Of a stretch of DNA of 64,000 nucleotides, positions 33,155-44,900 are shown piece by piece (the first letter of the stretch is position 1; the number at the start of each line of letters is the position of its first letter). Source of the stretch: Glandiceps talaboti (lineage: Eukaryota > Hemichordata > Enteropneusta > Spengelidae); assembly GCF_964340395.1 (NCBI RefSeq), contig NC_135566.1, positions 5,752,501 to 5,816,500 on the forward strand, given 5' to 3'. The notes below the pieces were generated by a model, which did not search any database, was not told the DNA's origin, and saw nothing but the letters and a program-made list of their open reading frames with translations. A program made the translations under genes and the position numbers.

Positions 33155-36100
33155 GGTCTCTATATATACAATGTACCTACATGTCTGTAAAATATCAAAT
33201 TTTGTTGTGATTTTGAGTATTACCTACATTTCATCCAGCTTTGAACTATATAAATTGCATAATTGCATTGTTTATGACAGTTTAAAGCAAACAGAGACTC
33301 TCTATTGTTTAGTATACAACTGATTAACCCTAATTACAAACCCATTATGTGAATTTGGCTCCTGTCCCAGTATCATTAAGACCCAGAACAGCCTAAAGTA
33401 AATTATAGAAAAGGGTTTGTGATCATTAACACACCTGTTGGTCAAGTTGAAAGGTGTATATACCATAGTTATCCGTCAAATCTACCTAAGGAATACAATA
33501 GTTTCTATCGGTTCTCCATATGTAGAATTTCAGAAGGTTGGTAACTTTTTATTTTTATTTTGAGTGAACATTTTCATTTGAAGGGAGTTACGTTGTCATT
33601 TCTTTGCGAAGGTTTTAGAAATCCTGTGACAGATGGCGTGATATCTGTTAGGAATTTAGCTCCTTCTACAGTTCACTGTAATAGTATTATGTCTGGTTAA
33701 ATGTCTTGGGAACCCAGGTACATTTTTACCCACTCACCATCTCTTGACAAAAATCTTGGTCTAGAGTTTATTTTAATCTGTTTTCTGTGCCTGTATTTCT
33801 AAGAATGTCAAAAGGGAGTGTTTCTCTGTTTAAATAGAACTTGAGATGATAATGAAGTAACTGAACTTAATATTACTGATAATGATATGTCCTTTTGAAA
33901 TTTGCAGCACAGAAACAGATCATGGTATTGTAAATATATATCTTTGAACTTCATCGTGTGTTCACAACAACCCAAATCATCCATAGAAACTGTACTGAAT
34001 TCAGTTTTAGACACTTTATATATGTGCATTTGTAATACATAGTTACGTAAAATCAGGTAACACCTACTAGAGTCTTCCAGGGTGTTTCACTACAAAGTGT
34101 GTCCACAGTCAACTTTGTTGATATATTGTGTGAATTGTACCAACTTTATACTTTGTGATATTTAGGTCCTAAAATCCTACAAATTGTAGAAACATTGGAT
34201 ATCAAGATTAGGTTAGAAAATGAATTAAACTGAGATTTTCACTGCACTAAGAAAAAATACTTTTGTTATTCAAACACAGCATTACTTGGGGGCAGGGGAA
34301 ATTGTTATGTGTCATTGTTGCACAACAGCATGATAGAGGGCGCTATTTCTACTATTTAGAAATGCAAGTTTAGTTTTTTGCAATTGTATTTTAGCTGAAG
34401 GATAAAATGATTCTTACTTAATCGGTTATAATAGTGATAAAGTTACTTTGTTGGAATGTAGTTTTGAAGCAGTTATGTAGCTTTTGTTTGAATCCCTCAG
34501 ACATCATCGGTACAGTGTATATGTTGAGCTGTTTGGTCATGTTGTTCAGCCCTTATGTCAGGCTTCTAAAGTGAGTGGTAGCTGGTGGCATGAATGTCAT
34601 CTCTTATAGACTAGTAGAAAGCCACTAAATAGCTATATATTTTATTTCATTATAGGCAAGTATATATTTTCAAATTTCTAGACCGGTTCTCACAACTGTA
34701 TCAAGGACCAACCATCATACATTCTCAGAGTCCATCTTTTCATTGACAAAAACCCCATCTGATTACAATATCTGATATGGTGAATATGGCTCAATTTCCC
34801 TATTTACCACTATTTCCTTATGGCCGTCACTCCTGAAACAAGAAAATTGGAAATAAATGACACCAAATGATGGAAATCGAGGTAAATAAAAAAGTCCAGC
34901 CATATTGGTACACATCAGATTTTAATCAGCTTGACAAAGACCTTGAAAGAAAGTGTATGACATTCAACCTGCCTGTACAGGAAATGTTACTAGCATTCAG
35001 TAGTGAAGACATTGTATAATAACCATGGAAATCTCACCAGGTAGTTTGAACTTCAGTGATGACTCAGAAAAATTCACAGCGAAAATTGAAAATGTTGGAA
35101 TATTTTTAACCTCTGGGCTAACCTTAATTCTTGCAAAGAAAATTCACCTTAATATTTTTCTGGTTTCAAAGTACTTGTCCTTTGGAATGCAATGTTTCTT
35201 ATACATTCTGTAGATAACTACAGCATCATCCCCTTGGGCACCAAACTTTGCATTTCTATCAGTTTGTATAAAAGTAGTTTACATGTAAAGCCAGGACTTT
35301 TACCGTTATATCGTTTTATCAGGATCAGTACATCTTCTGCATGATCTCCCACTACAGATCTGGAGAGACGATCTCCTTGACAACGTAAATGAACATGTAT
35401 ACAAAAACCAACAGAATTACCGGTAGGGAATCTTGAACAAACACAACAAGTTGCTCTGTTTGAGAAATTTTGATAAGAATGGCCCAGTCACTTTATTTGT
35501 AAATTCTGTAGTCTAGATCCATATATGATGTACTTGCTACATGGGCATTCAAGTATCATAAGGCTACCCCCACCTCCACCCTCATTCCCCATCCCCTTCA
35601 ACCACCCCACCACATTTTCAACCATGAGTCCCCATAGAACTTTGTTCTTATATATAGTTACATTGATAGACATACAATGAATTCAAGTTTGTATTGACTG
35701 TATTCATCTGTTTGCCCTGTAAGTTTAACTTGCAAATTCTTTGTATTGTTATATGCTCTTAAAAAAATTACAAAAGGCACTTTAGGAGATGTACTAAATA
35801 CTAAAGTAATTCCTCCCTCGTTGACAACCATCTCACATCTTTCTGACATGACATTCCTTCAATAAAAATCGAGGGAATTCGATCAGTTTTTAATTCTTCT
35901 TCTAGATTTATAGGCTAGTTCTCTTTAACTTATTTTCTTTGAGTCATGTAGATGACCAAAACAAAATGGGAATTTAATGTTGACTATCGGTGTACACTCA
36001 CAATTGGATGTGTTTTACTACGTAACCATACACACCTTTGCAGGCCAGGCAAGAATGTTTGACTTTTGTGATCTGTGTACAATTTAGGAATCAAAGAGAC

Positions 36101-39100
36101 CGGTATATTGTTATTTCTGATAAAGCCCTACAACAAGGGTTATTGTAGATAGTTCCACTCACAAATGTGGCTCTCCCCACCTTGTAAATGCTGGTTGAGT
36201 CATGAAAATTTACATGACAACAGATTCAATTGTTATGTATATGTGAACAGTTCATTTTATGGAAATCACAGGGAGGTGTAGGTAGGTCTTAAGAGACCCA
36301 AAGCTTAGATTTAGGCAAACGATAGAAATACAAACAAATACAAGAAATCTTGTGTAGATGTTTTCTATACAGTCACATGCTATAAATTCAAATGTGTTAG
36401 AAGATTAAATTGAACAAAATATTGGTTATATATAAGTTCTAAAGAAAGTTATCTTGTCAGATCTGATAGTAAGTTTAATTCTGTTCAATGAAAACAATTC
36501 CTACCCAGGCCTGCAGTCCTAACTGTTGAAATATGTACTTATCCTATTATTAGATAGCTGACTTATTCAAATTTATTTGTTAGACAAGTACAAACTTAAA
36601 GTAAAATTTATAGCCCCTCACATGGATGTCCCCCAAATCTTGTGTAATGTAGGTATGTATATTAAACAGATATTGTTAAGTAACCTGTTGGACACTTTTT
36701 TCCTAGCAGTAGTCGCTATAGTTGTGTTCACTTTTTATCTACATACACAGATTTGAATAAACTGGATAACAAACAACGATATCCATGCATGATTTAAAGT
36801 GTATAATAGCCAAAAAACAACAAAAACTGGAATAATAGAGAACACCTTGGTGATGTTGCATACTAGATGTTTATGATGGAATCCGTCTATTGTGGTATTT
36901 ATTGTGTTGTATACTACGTGTGAAAGCTATGACATGCTTCATTAATCTTTGCCAAGGTACTTATATACAATCTGTGTTATTTTTAAGACCAGATGAACTT
37001 AAGGGGGCGGGTTTTAGATTTCCAATTGTAGATCTTACTGCGGGTCAGAGTAAAAGGACCGTGTAGTAGACTAAGTACCTAAACCTCTCTGTTATATTTT
37101 TATGCAGTGTAAAAGCACATTGTACAAACTTTGAAAAGTTCTGTTTTGTTTGTAAGTCTATGTGAAAAATCTACTTAAAATTTTTTCCAATATCCCATGT
37201 TCAAACGTACAAGCACCCCAGTGGTTTCAAGCCTGCAGCAAGAACTGCACCCAAATTGAAATTTTCATGATGGTGAAATTCACCCAATGCTTCATGGCAG
37301 AATTTGGTTTTCCAAAGCAATTATTTCAACTACTATTCTTGTAAAGACAGTAAATGGATAAAGTCTTTTTGGATAACTTTGATACCCAAGGTTATTTATA
37401 ACCCCCCCCCCCCCCATTTCTTTTTTTAGTAAAATGTATCTGCACAAGTTTTTATGGTTTATGAGATTTCCCTGTCTTTTACCACTGTGTTCCCAAACCT
37501 TAGCAGAAACTGCATAATGACAAATGACAGTGTTGTACACACTGCGATAAAAGAGGTAAAAATGACCTATCGTTCATCATCATTCATCATCGATAGAAAA
37601 GTTTCCCTTTCATGGTGCATTTCAAAATTGTACTTTTCAACAACCATTGAATGCAGACAAGACATTATTTGTAGGAGGTCGAGTGACCCTGCAGCTCATT
37701 TGCAATTATACTTATTTGACTTCTAGAAGTAAGTTTGTGTGTGTCTCATTAGAAAACGTCATTGTTGTGACGCGCAGAATAGTTGTGAATCGGTCTCAGT
37801 AACTCCAGCGGGCAAAAATTCCACACAATAGTCTCGATAGATCTGCACATGTGGGCAATATCGCTATGCAGGCTATAGTCTATTTAATTAAAGAAGGTCA
37901 TGTGATTTGGTTTTGACCAATAACAGCTTGCATAAGACTGTTGGAGGTGTATTAAAATGCAAAAAAAAAAAAAAATAAAAAAAAAAATAAATTGTGTACT
38001 GTTTAGAGTAACATTTTTATGTGACACTTTCATCTATATTAGCCTGAAGGATAAACTTTTATGAGCATCTTCCTTTTGTGTATATAAAGTTAGCGACCAT
38101 GAAAATGTGTTCTAAAGATCTAAACTTGATGTCATCAGATAAAGAGCTTGAAAATAATTTTACACTTTATCCAGTAATTTTCAGACAGTTTTGCCACAGT
38201 ACTGTACTGCACTCATCGTTCTAGTACCTGATTCTGTAACACTTTTAAGGATGTGTGTTTTTAGGTATAAGTATAGGTGTTAAAAGGAATTAGTCGTGCT
38301 CTAGGCTCTTCCCATTGTACATGCTTGTTACAATGTGTGATTGATGTTTAGTTACAATGAAAATTTATTGACCCACGAAAAGAAAATTGACAGTTTTGCT
38401 AGCGATAAATATAGTTCGATAAGAATCTTGTATAAGCATGTCTTCATTCTGTTAAATTCAAAATTGATGATCAAAATCGTTTGTGGTGTCTATGGTTTAA
38501 TTGTTGTTTTTGGGTTCACATTACTGTACGAATAATTGATAGTTGATCTTTATGGCCCATATGATATATGGGTTTGTCGACTGAAGACCAGGTTGTAGGG
38601 TGGAAGGGCCTAATGGTAGGAGGCCCTGTTTCAAGCCATAATAGCAAGGTTTGCAAAACCCACAAAGCTTTATCATATACTCTTCATAGTTACACAGAAT
38701 CATCATTTGAATCACTTAACCACATAAATTGATAGTGTATCATTTTATTCACAAAAAGATATAGATATTGAGAAAATATATTGCTTGACTTTATAACTTC
38801 TAGTTCTACGTTTGGTAGTCAAATTTTGATAGCCGAGTGAACTGTTAAGTCACATTTTTCTATCGATTTCCAACCACCACCTTGTAAGTCCTATAGACTG
38901 TTTACATACCTAGGAATACTGCTGGTAAAGTATATGCTCTAAGTCTAGGAGTTTGATTGATGTAGAATTGGCAGATTTAAAGTAGCATTGGAAAGTTCCA
39001 CAGGTGTGAAAGTTCATGTAGTTATCAATGAGCACATTTTGGTCATTTTAGAACGATGTCCTTTCTGACTTCGTCTGTCCAACAATATAGACCTCACCTC

Positions 39101-39646
39101 ACCCCGTTTGAAAGAGGGCTGTTCACTTTATATCTTTTGATGATTGATCATCCCATCTGATAGCACTTATATATCCAACAATGCTGTCGTATATGTTTTA
39201 ACAAAAAAAGGTAAAGTTGTTTAGGTTCACAGTAAAAAGAACCAAGAATAAGACAGCTCTTGATGCCAATTAAAAGTTTTATGTGAAGAAAAAATATGTT
39301 TAGATGAATATCTGAAGTGTCTAGGATGCTTGTGCCCTGAGGGATATTCGACATCTTACTGCAAGGAACAAAGAATCTGAAAGATAAAAAAACTTCTGAA
39401 ACCTGGCATCTTGCCAAAAGTTGTAGATCAAGACAGTTAAAGAGCAGAACAGGTTACTGTTGGGGGGAAGGGTGCCTTCTCCAGGACAAAAATCAACACA
39501 AAAAAGCACAACTTGAATAATACTTTTTATAACTGTATTGTTGTCAACGTTTGTCATACCATTGAAATCACTCATAAACTAATTTTTAGACTTTTTACCA
39601 AGCTGTTAACTATATTGTATCCTATTAAATCTTGTTTTTGCAGACA
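33155..39646. other. No gene identified
   Basis: Mostly CpG-poor AT-rich sequence. CpGs are somewhat denser around 37,760-37,870. A C-run (37,401-37,413) and an A-rich tract (37,961-37,992) are present. A 34-codon GC-richer frame at 39,056 (MSFLTSSVQQYRP..) has no donor and ends in a stop. I cannot support an exon here. Confidence 0.35.
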
Positions 39647-39652
39647 TTTATT
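39647..39652 (-). terminator. Candidate poly(A) signal for the 39.7-40.4 kb minus-strand model
   Basis: AATAAA on the minus strand, 62 nt past the TGA stop at 39714. Confidence 0.3.
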
Positions 39653-39713
39653 ATGAAATTATTAAATAAAATTGGTAAAATGAAATGTTGTGATGAAATG
39701 TCAAATATGGAGA

Positions 39714-40385
39714 TCAATGTGATTGTGTGATAAATTTTGCTAAAGAGAACTGCAATTGTATGTTTTGAAGAGTGCCCCAGACCAGGTGTTTCTGTTCAAG
39801 ATCTCTCATATCAGGGCCGAATTTGACAGTGAGAACTCTTGAATATGAAAAGACCATCTTGTCGGCTTTAGATTGTTTTATTGTGACAACCTTCACAGCA
39901 GCACTTGAAACGTTGTCATTTCTTGAGAGGATATGGTGAAGTGCGTAAATACGTACTTTTCCTATATATTCCTCATTGTTCGTTACTCGTTTTTACCCTG
40001 CTATTATCGTAACCCTGATCCTCGTTATTTCTATTAACATCTTCACTGACTGACACAACAGAGAAAGAAACGCACATAGAGAGGTCATGTCGTGAAAATG
40101 GTGTCATAGCGAACAAGTCATGCGTAAAATATCTGTTGACTTATACAGGACCTTTGCTATGTCCTCCTCCCATGGGTATCAATGAGTTTGGTTTTAAGTA
40201 TCTGCCCATAGCAGAAAACTGCACTTTTGATGAGACGTTTGGTTGTCTCATGGAGTATTGTCTTACCTGGACGCTGCTTGACTCATTGATGAGGTGAACA
40301 ATAGTGTTGTGAATATGCCAAGAATCGGCCGACCATTGTTCCTCTTGCTATTGTTCTGCTTCAACAAGAGAGACCCAGTATTCAT
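39714..40385 (-). CDS. Candidate two-exon gene for a 108-aa secreted or membrane protein (uncertain)
   Basis: Exon 1 is 40267-40385 (ATG with A at -3, 39 codons plus 2 bases, donor ccag|gtaaga). Exon 2 is 39714-39921 (acceptor cctctcaag, one base plus 68 codons and TGA). The junction keeps phase, giving Arg40, and the intron is 345 nt. The N-terminus (MNTGSLLLKQNNSKRNNGRP then ILGIFTTLLF) resembles a signal anchor or signal peptide; the rest (KVVTIKQSKADK.., VLTVKFGPDMRDLEQKHL..) has balanced composition. AATAAA follows at 39,647. Against it, the plus strand has its own phase-compatible exon pair over the same DNA (40062-40293, 40452-40639), and only one model is likely right. No family recognised. 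Confidence 0.3.
40062..40293 (+). CDS. Candidate internal or terminal exon with Cys-rich frame (uncertain)
   Basis: The acceptor region has branch-like ctgac and gacacaacag; the frame is open for about 93 codons up to TGA at 40,294-40,296. A donor (atgag|gtgaac) ends it in phase 2, matching the A that begins the next candidate exon at 40,452. The start phase fits exons ending in phase 1 at 19,522 and 20,645. The frame includes GPLLCPPPMGINEFGFKYLP and NCTFDETFGCLMEYC, with six cysteines. If the exon is terminal instead, AATAAA at 40,392-40,397 would serve as the poly(A) signal. It is antisense to the minus-strand model. Confidence 0.27.
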
Positions 40386-40451
40386 GTTGGGAATAAAAGA
40401 CTCTTACTTGAACAAGTAATTAGTTCAACTTGGTGGCACCAATGTGTGCAG

Positions 40452-40639
40452 ACCGAAAGATCCTGGAGTGGTAGTAGGCAGAACTTTTGACTTTGTGTGG
40501 ACTCCTTCATGGATTTTTAAAAAAAACAACTACCAAGCGCATTTCGTTAAACAAAGTAATTCAAGAATGTCATCTGAAGAAGTGAAAACTGAGCTTAGAT
40601 TAATCATGCCTGGAAAAGCACTGAAAGAGAAACAGAAAG
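40452..40639 (+). CDS. Candidate exon, phase-compatible with 40,062-40,293 (uncertain)
   Basis: The acceptor aatgtgtgcag and donor agaaag|gtatgt bound 188 nt, entering in phase 2 and leaving in phase 1. The frame reads PKDPGVVVGRTFDFVWTPSW at its start and MSSEEVKTELRLIMPGKALK near its end, the latter basic and helix-prone. The internal ATG at 40567 (A at -3) could also make it a first exon, head-to-head with the minus-strand model, with about 180 bp between the two start codons. No family recognised. Confidence 0.3.
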
Positions 40640-40809
40640 GTATGTCATTTTGGTAGAAGTGTTGATGTCCGCTGGGGGTTTGCAGGTACAGACTTGCTAA
40701 CTGACACTGTCAGTGTCTTGAATTAAGTGGTTAATGCGATTAGGTAATATCACTAATTAGGAATTTGATTAGTTTCATAACTAGAACAACTACGCTAAAT
40801 GCATCATAA

Positions 40810-40996
40810 GTTGTTGTGTCTAAGGGGATCAAATTTAAAGGGCATAGTTTCAATCCCAGAATCTTAAGATGCACTTTAGTGTTATCCTGTCAGTGGAGCG
40901 TTACGGATTACACAGGATTATTCTTTTGTTGTGAACCAACTTTTTCTATAGCTCTGCCAGACAAGTGTTTTTGACACATACCTGGAATTTAATCCA
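40810..40996 (+). mobile_element. tRNA-derived SINE, copy B
   Basis: B-box-like AGTTTCAATCCC at 40846-40857, then 'ttagtgttatcctgtcagtgg..ggattacacaggattattcttttgttgtg', matching copy A at 25,545-25,719. Confidence 0.7.
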
Positions 40997-41592
40997 ATCT
41001 TGACGGTACCTTTAAAGCTCAATGTGAAGTTTCTGCCATCAAATCTTATGATCTTAGCATAATATGAATTAACACCCACACACACCTGTTGAATGTATGT
41101 AATGTACTCTATCTAGAGCAAGACATTATTATTGCAAACTCTCAGAATGTAAAATATCAGAAATTGATTTTTCCAATCTACAGTACATTACTGCCGTCAG
41201 TAAAGGCTGATCCCCTACATATAGGGTGTAATGCTGTAGAGTTACAGAAACAAAATCCAGGTTAAGTTTAAATGAATTTATTGAGTTTTCCTTGATGTTC
41301 TTGCATAGGGTTCCTTAACTGTCATTTTCTTTGTTTTAGATTCTTTTGTGTTTTTAATTGTCAATGAAATCAACTGTTATTGTAACACCATGATTTTCTT
41401 ATCCAAGCCTGCTGCTCATTCATAAGAAATTACTGACAATTTGAATAATATGTAACCCTCGGGCCATTTTTGTTCAAACTGCAGCAAATCAAGTGTGTAA
41501 AAGTGTAACCGTCATGTAAGTATACAAATGTGGTTAAAATGCTGCTAGGACCAGAATAAGATAATAAACTTTCAATTGTGTTAGGCTTTAGC

Positions 41593-41622
41593 GATTTATA
41601 GAAGGGTTACTCCCGAAACGTC
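41593..41622 (+). ncRNA. Degenerate hammerhead-ribozyme-like relic
   Basis: GAAGGGTTACTCCCGAAACGTC contains a GGG/CCC stem with a TTACT loop followed by GAAAC-GTC, the arrangement seen in minimal type I hammerheads of Penelope-like elements and retrozymes. The upstream core box expected as CTGATGA is replaced by TTTATAGA, so it is probably inactive. Confidence 0.35.
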
Positions 41623-41877
41623 AACTCTTTTTCACTTTATTTTAACTTTATCTATCAAGTTTTAATTGTCATGTAAGCTTATCGGACAAGTTTATGCAAA
41701 ACTGAAAAGATATGCTAACACACATAAATCTTTCATGTCTGTCTTACATTTTCACACAAATTGATAACATCCATCCTGCTTTGATTTCATTTCCACAAAA
41801 ATTAGAAGTGATACAGAAATTAATTTGTTTTATCAAAGAGACATGAACTAAACTAGTAATAACTAGTATGTTGGAAG

Positions 41878-41879
41878 TG

Positions 41880-41913
<34 letters not shown>

Positions 41914-41915
41914 CA
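41878..41915. repeat. Perfect 38-bp AT palindrome
   Basis: TGGAA, fourteen TA units and TTCCA form a perfect palindrome, extending the (TA)n run by five non-TA bases on each side. Confidence 0.9.
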
Positions 41916-44900
41916 TAGAGAGAATTGATAAAAGTATTTTAATATCTCTTTAAATAAAATCAGGCATCCTTTAAAATATGTTCACTTGCAAAAGTCATCA
42001 GTCATGTTGGAATGCAAGTATGGAGTGACTTTAATGAAAAATTGTTGGCTCTAAGTTCTTGTACCATGTGCATTATGCATGGTCATGATAAGTTATGAAA
42101 TACCTGTATACCTGCACTTTTACATCATACTCACTTTTTCATTATGGTGGAAAAGATATAGTTTTGTCTGCAATGGGGTACTCCCTTTAGCAAAGATTGT
42201 TGTATCGTAACTCAAAACAAGCTCTCACATTTCACAATATTGTCTGTTTGGAGACAACTCTTTTAACACCACAATAAACTGTTTATTGATGGTATCATGG
42301 ATTTGCCATTGCTGTTATACATGTATGATTACTCGATCCCTGTGGAGGCACGTAGAGAATGAATTTGAAGTCTGTATGATGTTACCCCCTGTTGTGATAT
42401 ATTTAAACATGTCAGGGCCATTAGAATAACTGAACTGACCAGACATAGATGTCATGTTGGGCTTTTGTGGTCTTCTTTTGCTATTGATTTTGACATAAAA
42501 ATTTCATCGTAAAATGTCCTCCAACTGACCGTTTTTCTTTGTTCCTTACTTTTATTTTAAGTTTGTTGTCTTTTGTGAAAAAAAAGTCTGTTTCTATATT
42601 GCATTCAACAAGGCTTGCATTATGTACAAAATGACATTTGTTTTTAATAATTAAGAAAACGTGTTTGATTTGTAAGATGCTAAAACTAACCAAGACACCT
42701 ATATTACTTTTGATTGACCATTTAATTTATATCATTAATAGTTTGGACTGAGTTTGCCTTGTTGTCATGGTTTCCTACAAAGCATTCTTAGATTACTACT
42801 AAGTTACTACTTGATCACTGAGGTGAACTAATCGAACAAATATCAAATAGACAGCTCTGCCCTCTAAGGTCATCTTGAAAGGTCGTTTCCAGGGAAACGA
42901 AGGATGCCATTTTGTACCTCTCAACTCAAGTGTTGATTTGATGCCAGTGGAGTTTCCACATTAGGACGAATACAAACATTTCTGAAATTTCTCTCAGATG
43001 TTCCATGTATGCTGGTTACTAGAACCTTTGTTTTTTGAACAGATGAGGGAAGACATCCTATCTTTTTAAGAAGTGAAAATTTACGGTGACATTGTGTAGA
43101 AATGAAGGAATGTATGAAGAATTCCAGGGAGGGTTTGTAATCACATGTATGAATGTTTTGGCATGTATATGTCTTACCTATCAGACTACTCAGTGTCAGA
43201 GGAAGACGTTTTCCTGATGCAAAAATTGTCCATTTCTGCTTGTTTTAAGTGCTAATCCTGAGTATTCCGATATTTCACGTACATCTTCGCATAAGGGGAG
43301 ATCAAGAGCATTCTAAATATGTATATTAGTTTTATGGGCGTTTAATGTAAACATAACAAATGAAAGGCAAAAAATGTGCCAACACCTTTGTGTGGTCTAA
43401 TATGACATTTCATTTTTACACAATATAAACAATGCATGGTATTGCGCAAAATTTCAATTTTGTATATTAACAATTGTAAAATTCTCAAGGGATTTATCAT
43501 TTAATTATATGTAATATGCATGTATTAATATGCACTTGATTTTATTTTAGATATAAATAATTAAATACCAAGAAAAACTAATTTCAGAATTGACAAAATG
43601 GGAAACCAGTTTGTGGGGTTCATGTATTTGCAATTATTTATATAGATGAAATTTTTTATTACTCATTTATGTCTAATGATATAAATTTTGGTTTCATGTT
43701 AATTTATGAAAATCCACTTGGCAGGACTTTTTGCATGTATAGTGCAGGACGTGAAAGTAGCCCCTAAACCTGTGTAATCGCTGTATTAAAGAGATGAACT
43801 TTGCCAGGGAATGTGAATATTGAATCTCTGAGATAATATTTTGATCAGTGAAAGCACAGTCACACACGTAGAGATGACATGTATGATGGTACCAAGTAGG
43901 GAACTATATCGTTATGACACCTAAAACTCATCCTAAATGACACCAGGAAAACTATTCTAAATGCAGCCACCCACGTGTACATCAGGTAGGAGAAATACTA
44001 TGAAATTTCATTCATGATGTTTTTGGGTTGACAGTGCTGTGAGCCGGTTTCCATCTTTGTCTACAGTGTGTAATTAGTGATACAGTAGGTGGCATATAGA
44101 GATAGTGTTAGTGATAATAAAAACGTTGTGAAGCTAATAGTGAACATGTATTAGAGTGCCTGGTGAGGATTTCATTGCGATTCATCTTTATCATTTCAAA
44201 TGGTGTCAACACAGCGTGACAGTGCATTTGTAGTATTTTCTGTATGCTGCAGTATTAGTATACTGACATGTACTCTTCAGTGAAAACACAGCTAGTGGTT
44301 GTAAGGATTTTGTCTATTATATAGACTGCACTAAATTTCTACTCCAGGCCATCGATGTGTATGCTTTGTGTCACACGGCTGGTGCACTATCTGAGTATCT
44401 GTGTAAACTTAAATTTATCTTTAAAAGGTTCAGTATCCAGGTAGAGTTTCCTGTATCAGGAAATGTTGTATCCTCTTGGAATGAGATGCAAAGTGATATC
44501 AAAATTGCTGTACGAAGGTCTAGAACTATATTCAGCAATCTTTTCAAAATCACCGATTCCACCCTACTAGCAATCGATAATCATGAAAGGGATCTCCTAC
44601 TGACAGTCGTCGTAGGAACGCGAGTCTTATTTCATTTCGAACTGATGAGTCGTAAAACATCAACAATTGTATTTCCAGTTATTTCCGTAAGGTACAATTA
44701 CAGAACTTCCGCTCTTCCATGATATTTCTTCATTGACGCTCATTTAATAATAACTCATTTATGGATACATCTCTTTAAGAGTGCAGGGTTTTCATTGATT
44801 TTTAGAGAGTCTTGCAGTTTAACTTGGAAATGTCAGAGAGATATCAATCAATTCTGCATAAAATTGATCCTTTTGTAGAAAAGCATGGAGATTCATCTTT

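Noticed and set aside
44357-44722. 121-codon plus-strand frame
   Set aside because: For this base composition a few frames this long are expected by chance; no splice context or family signature.
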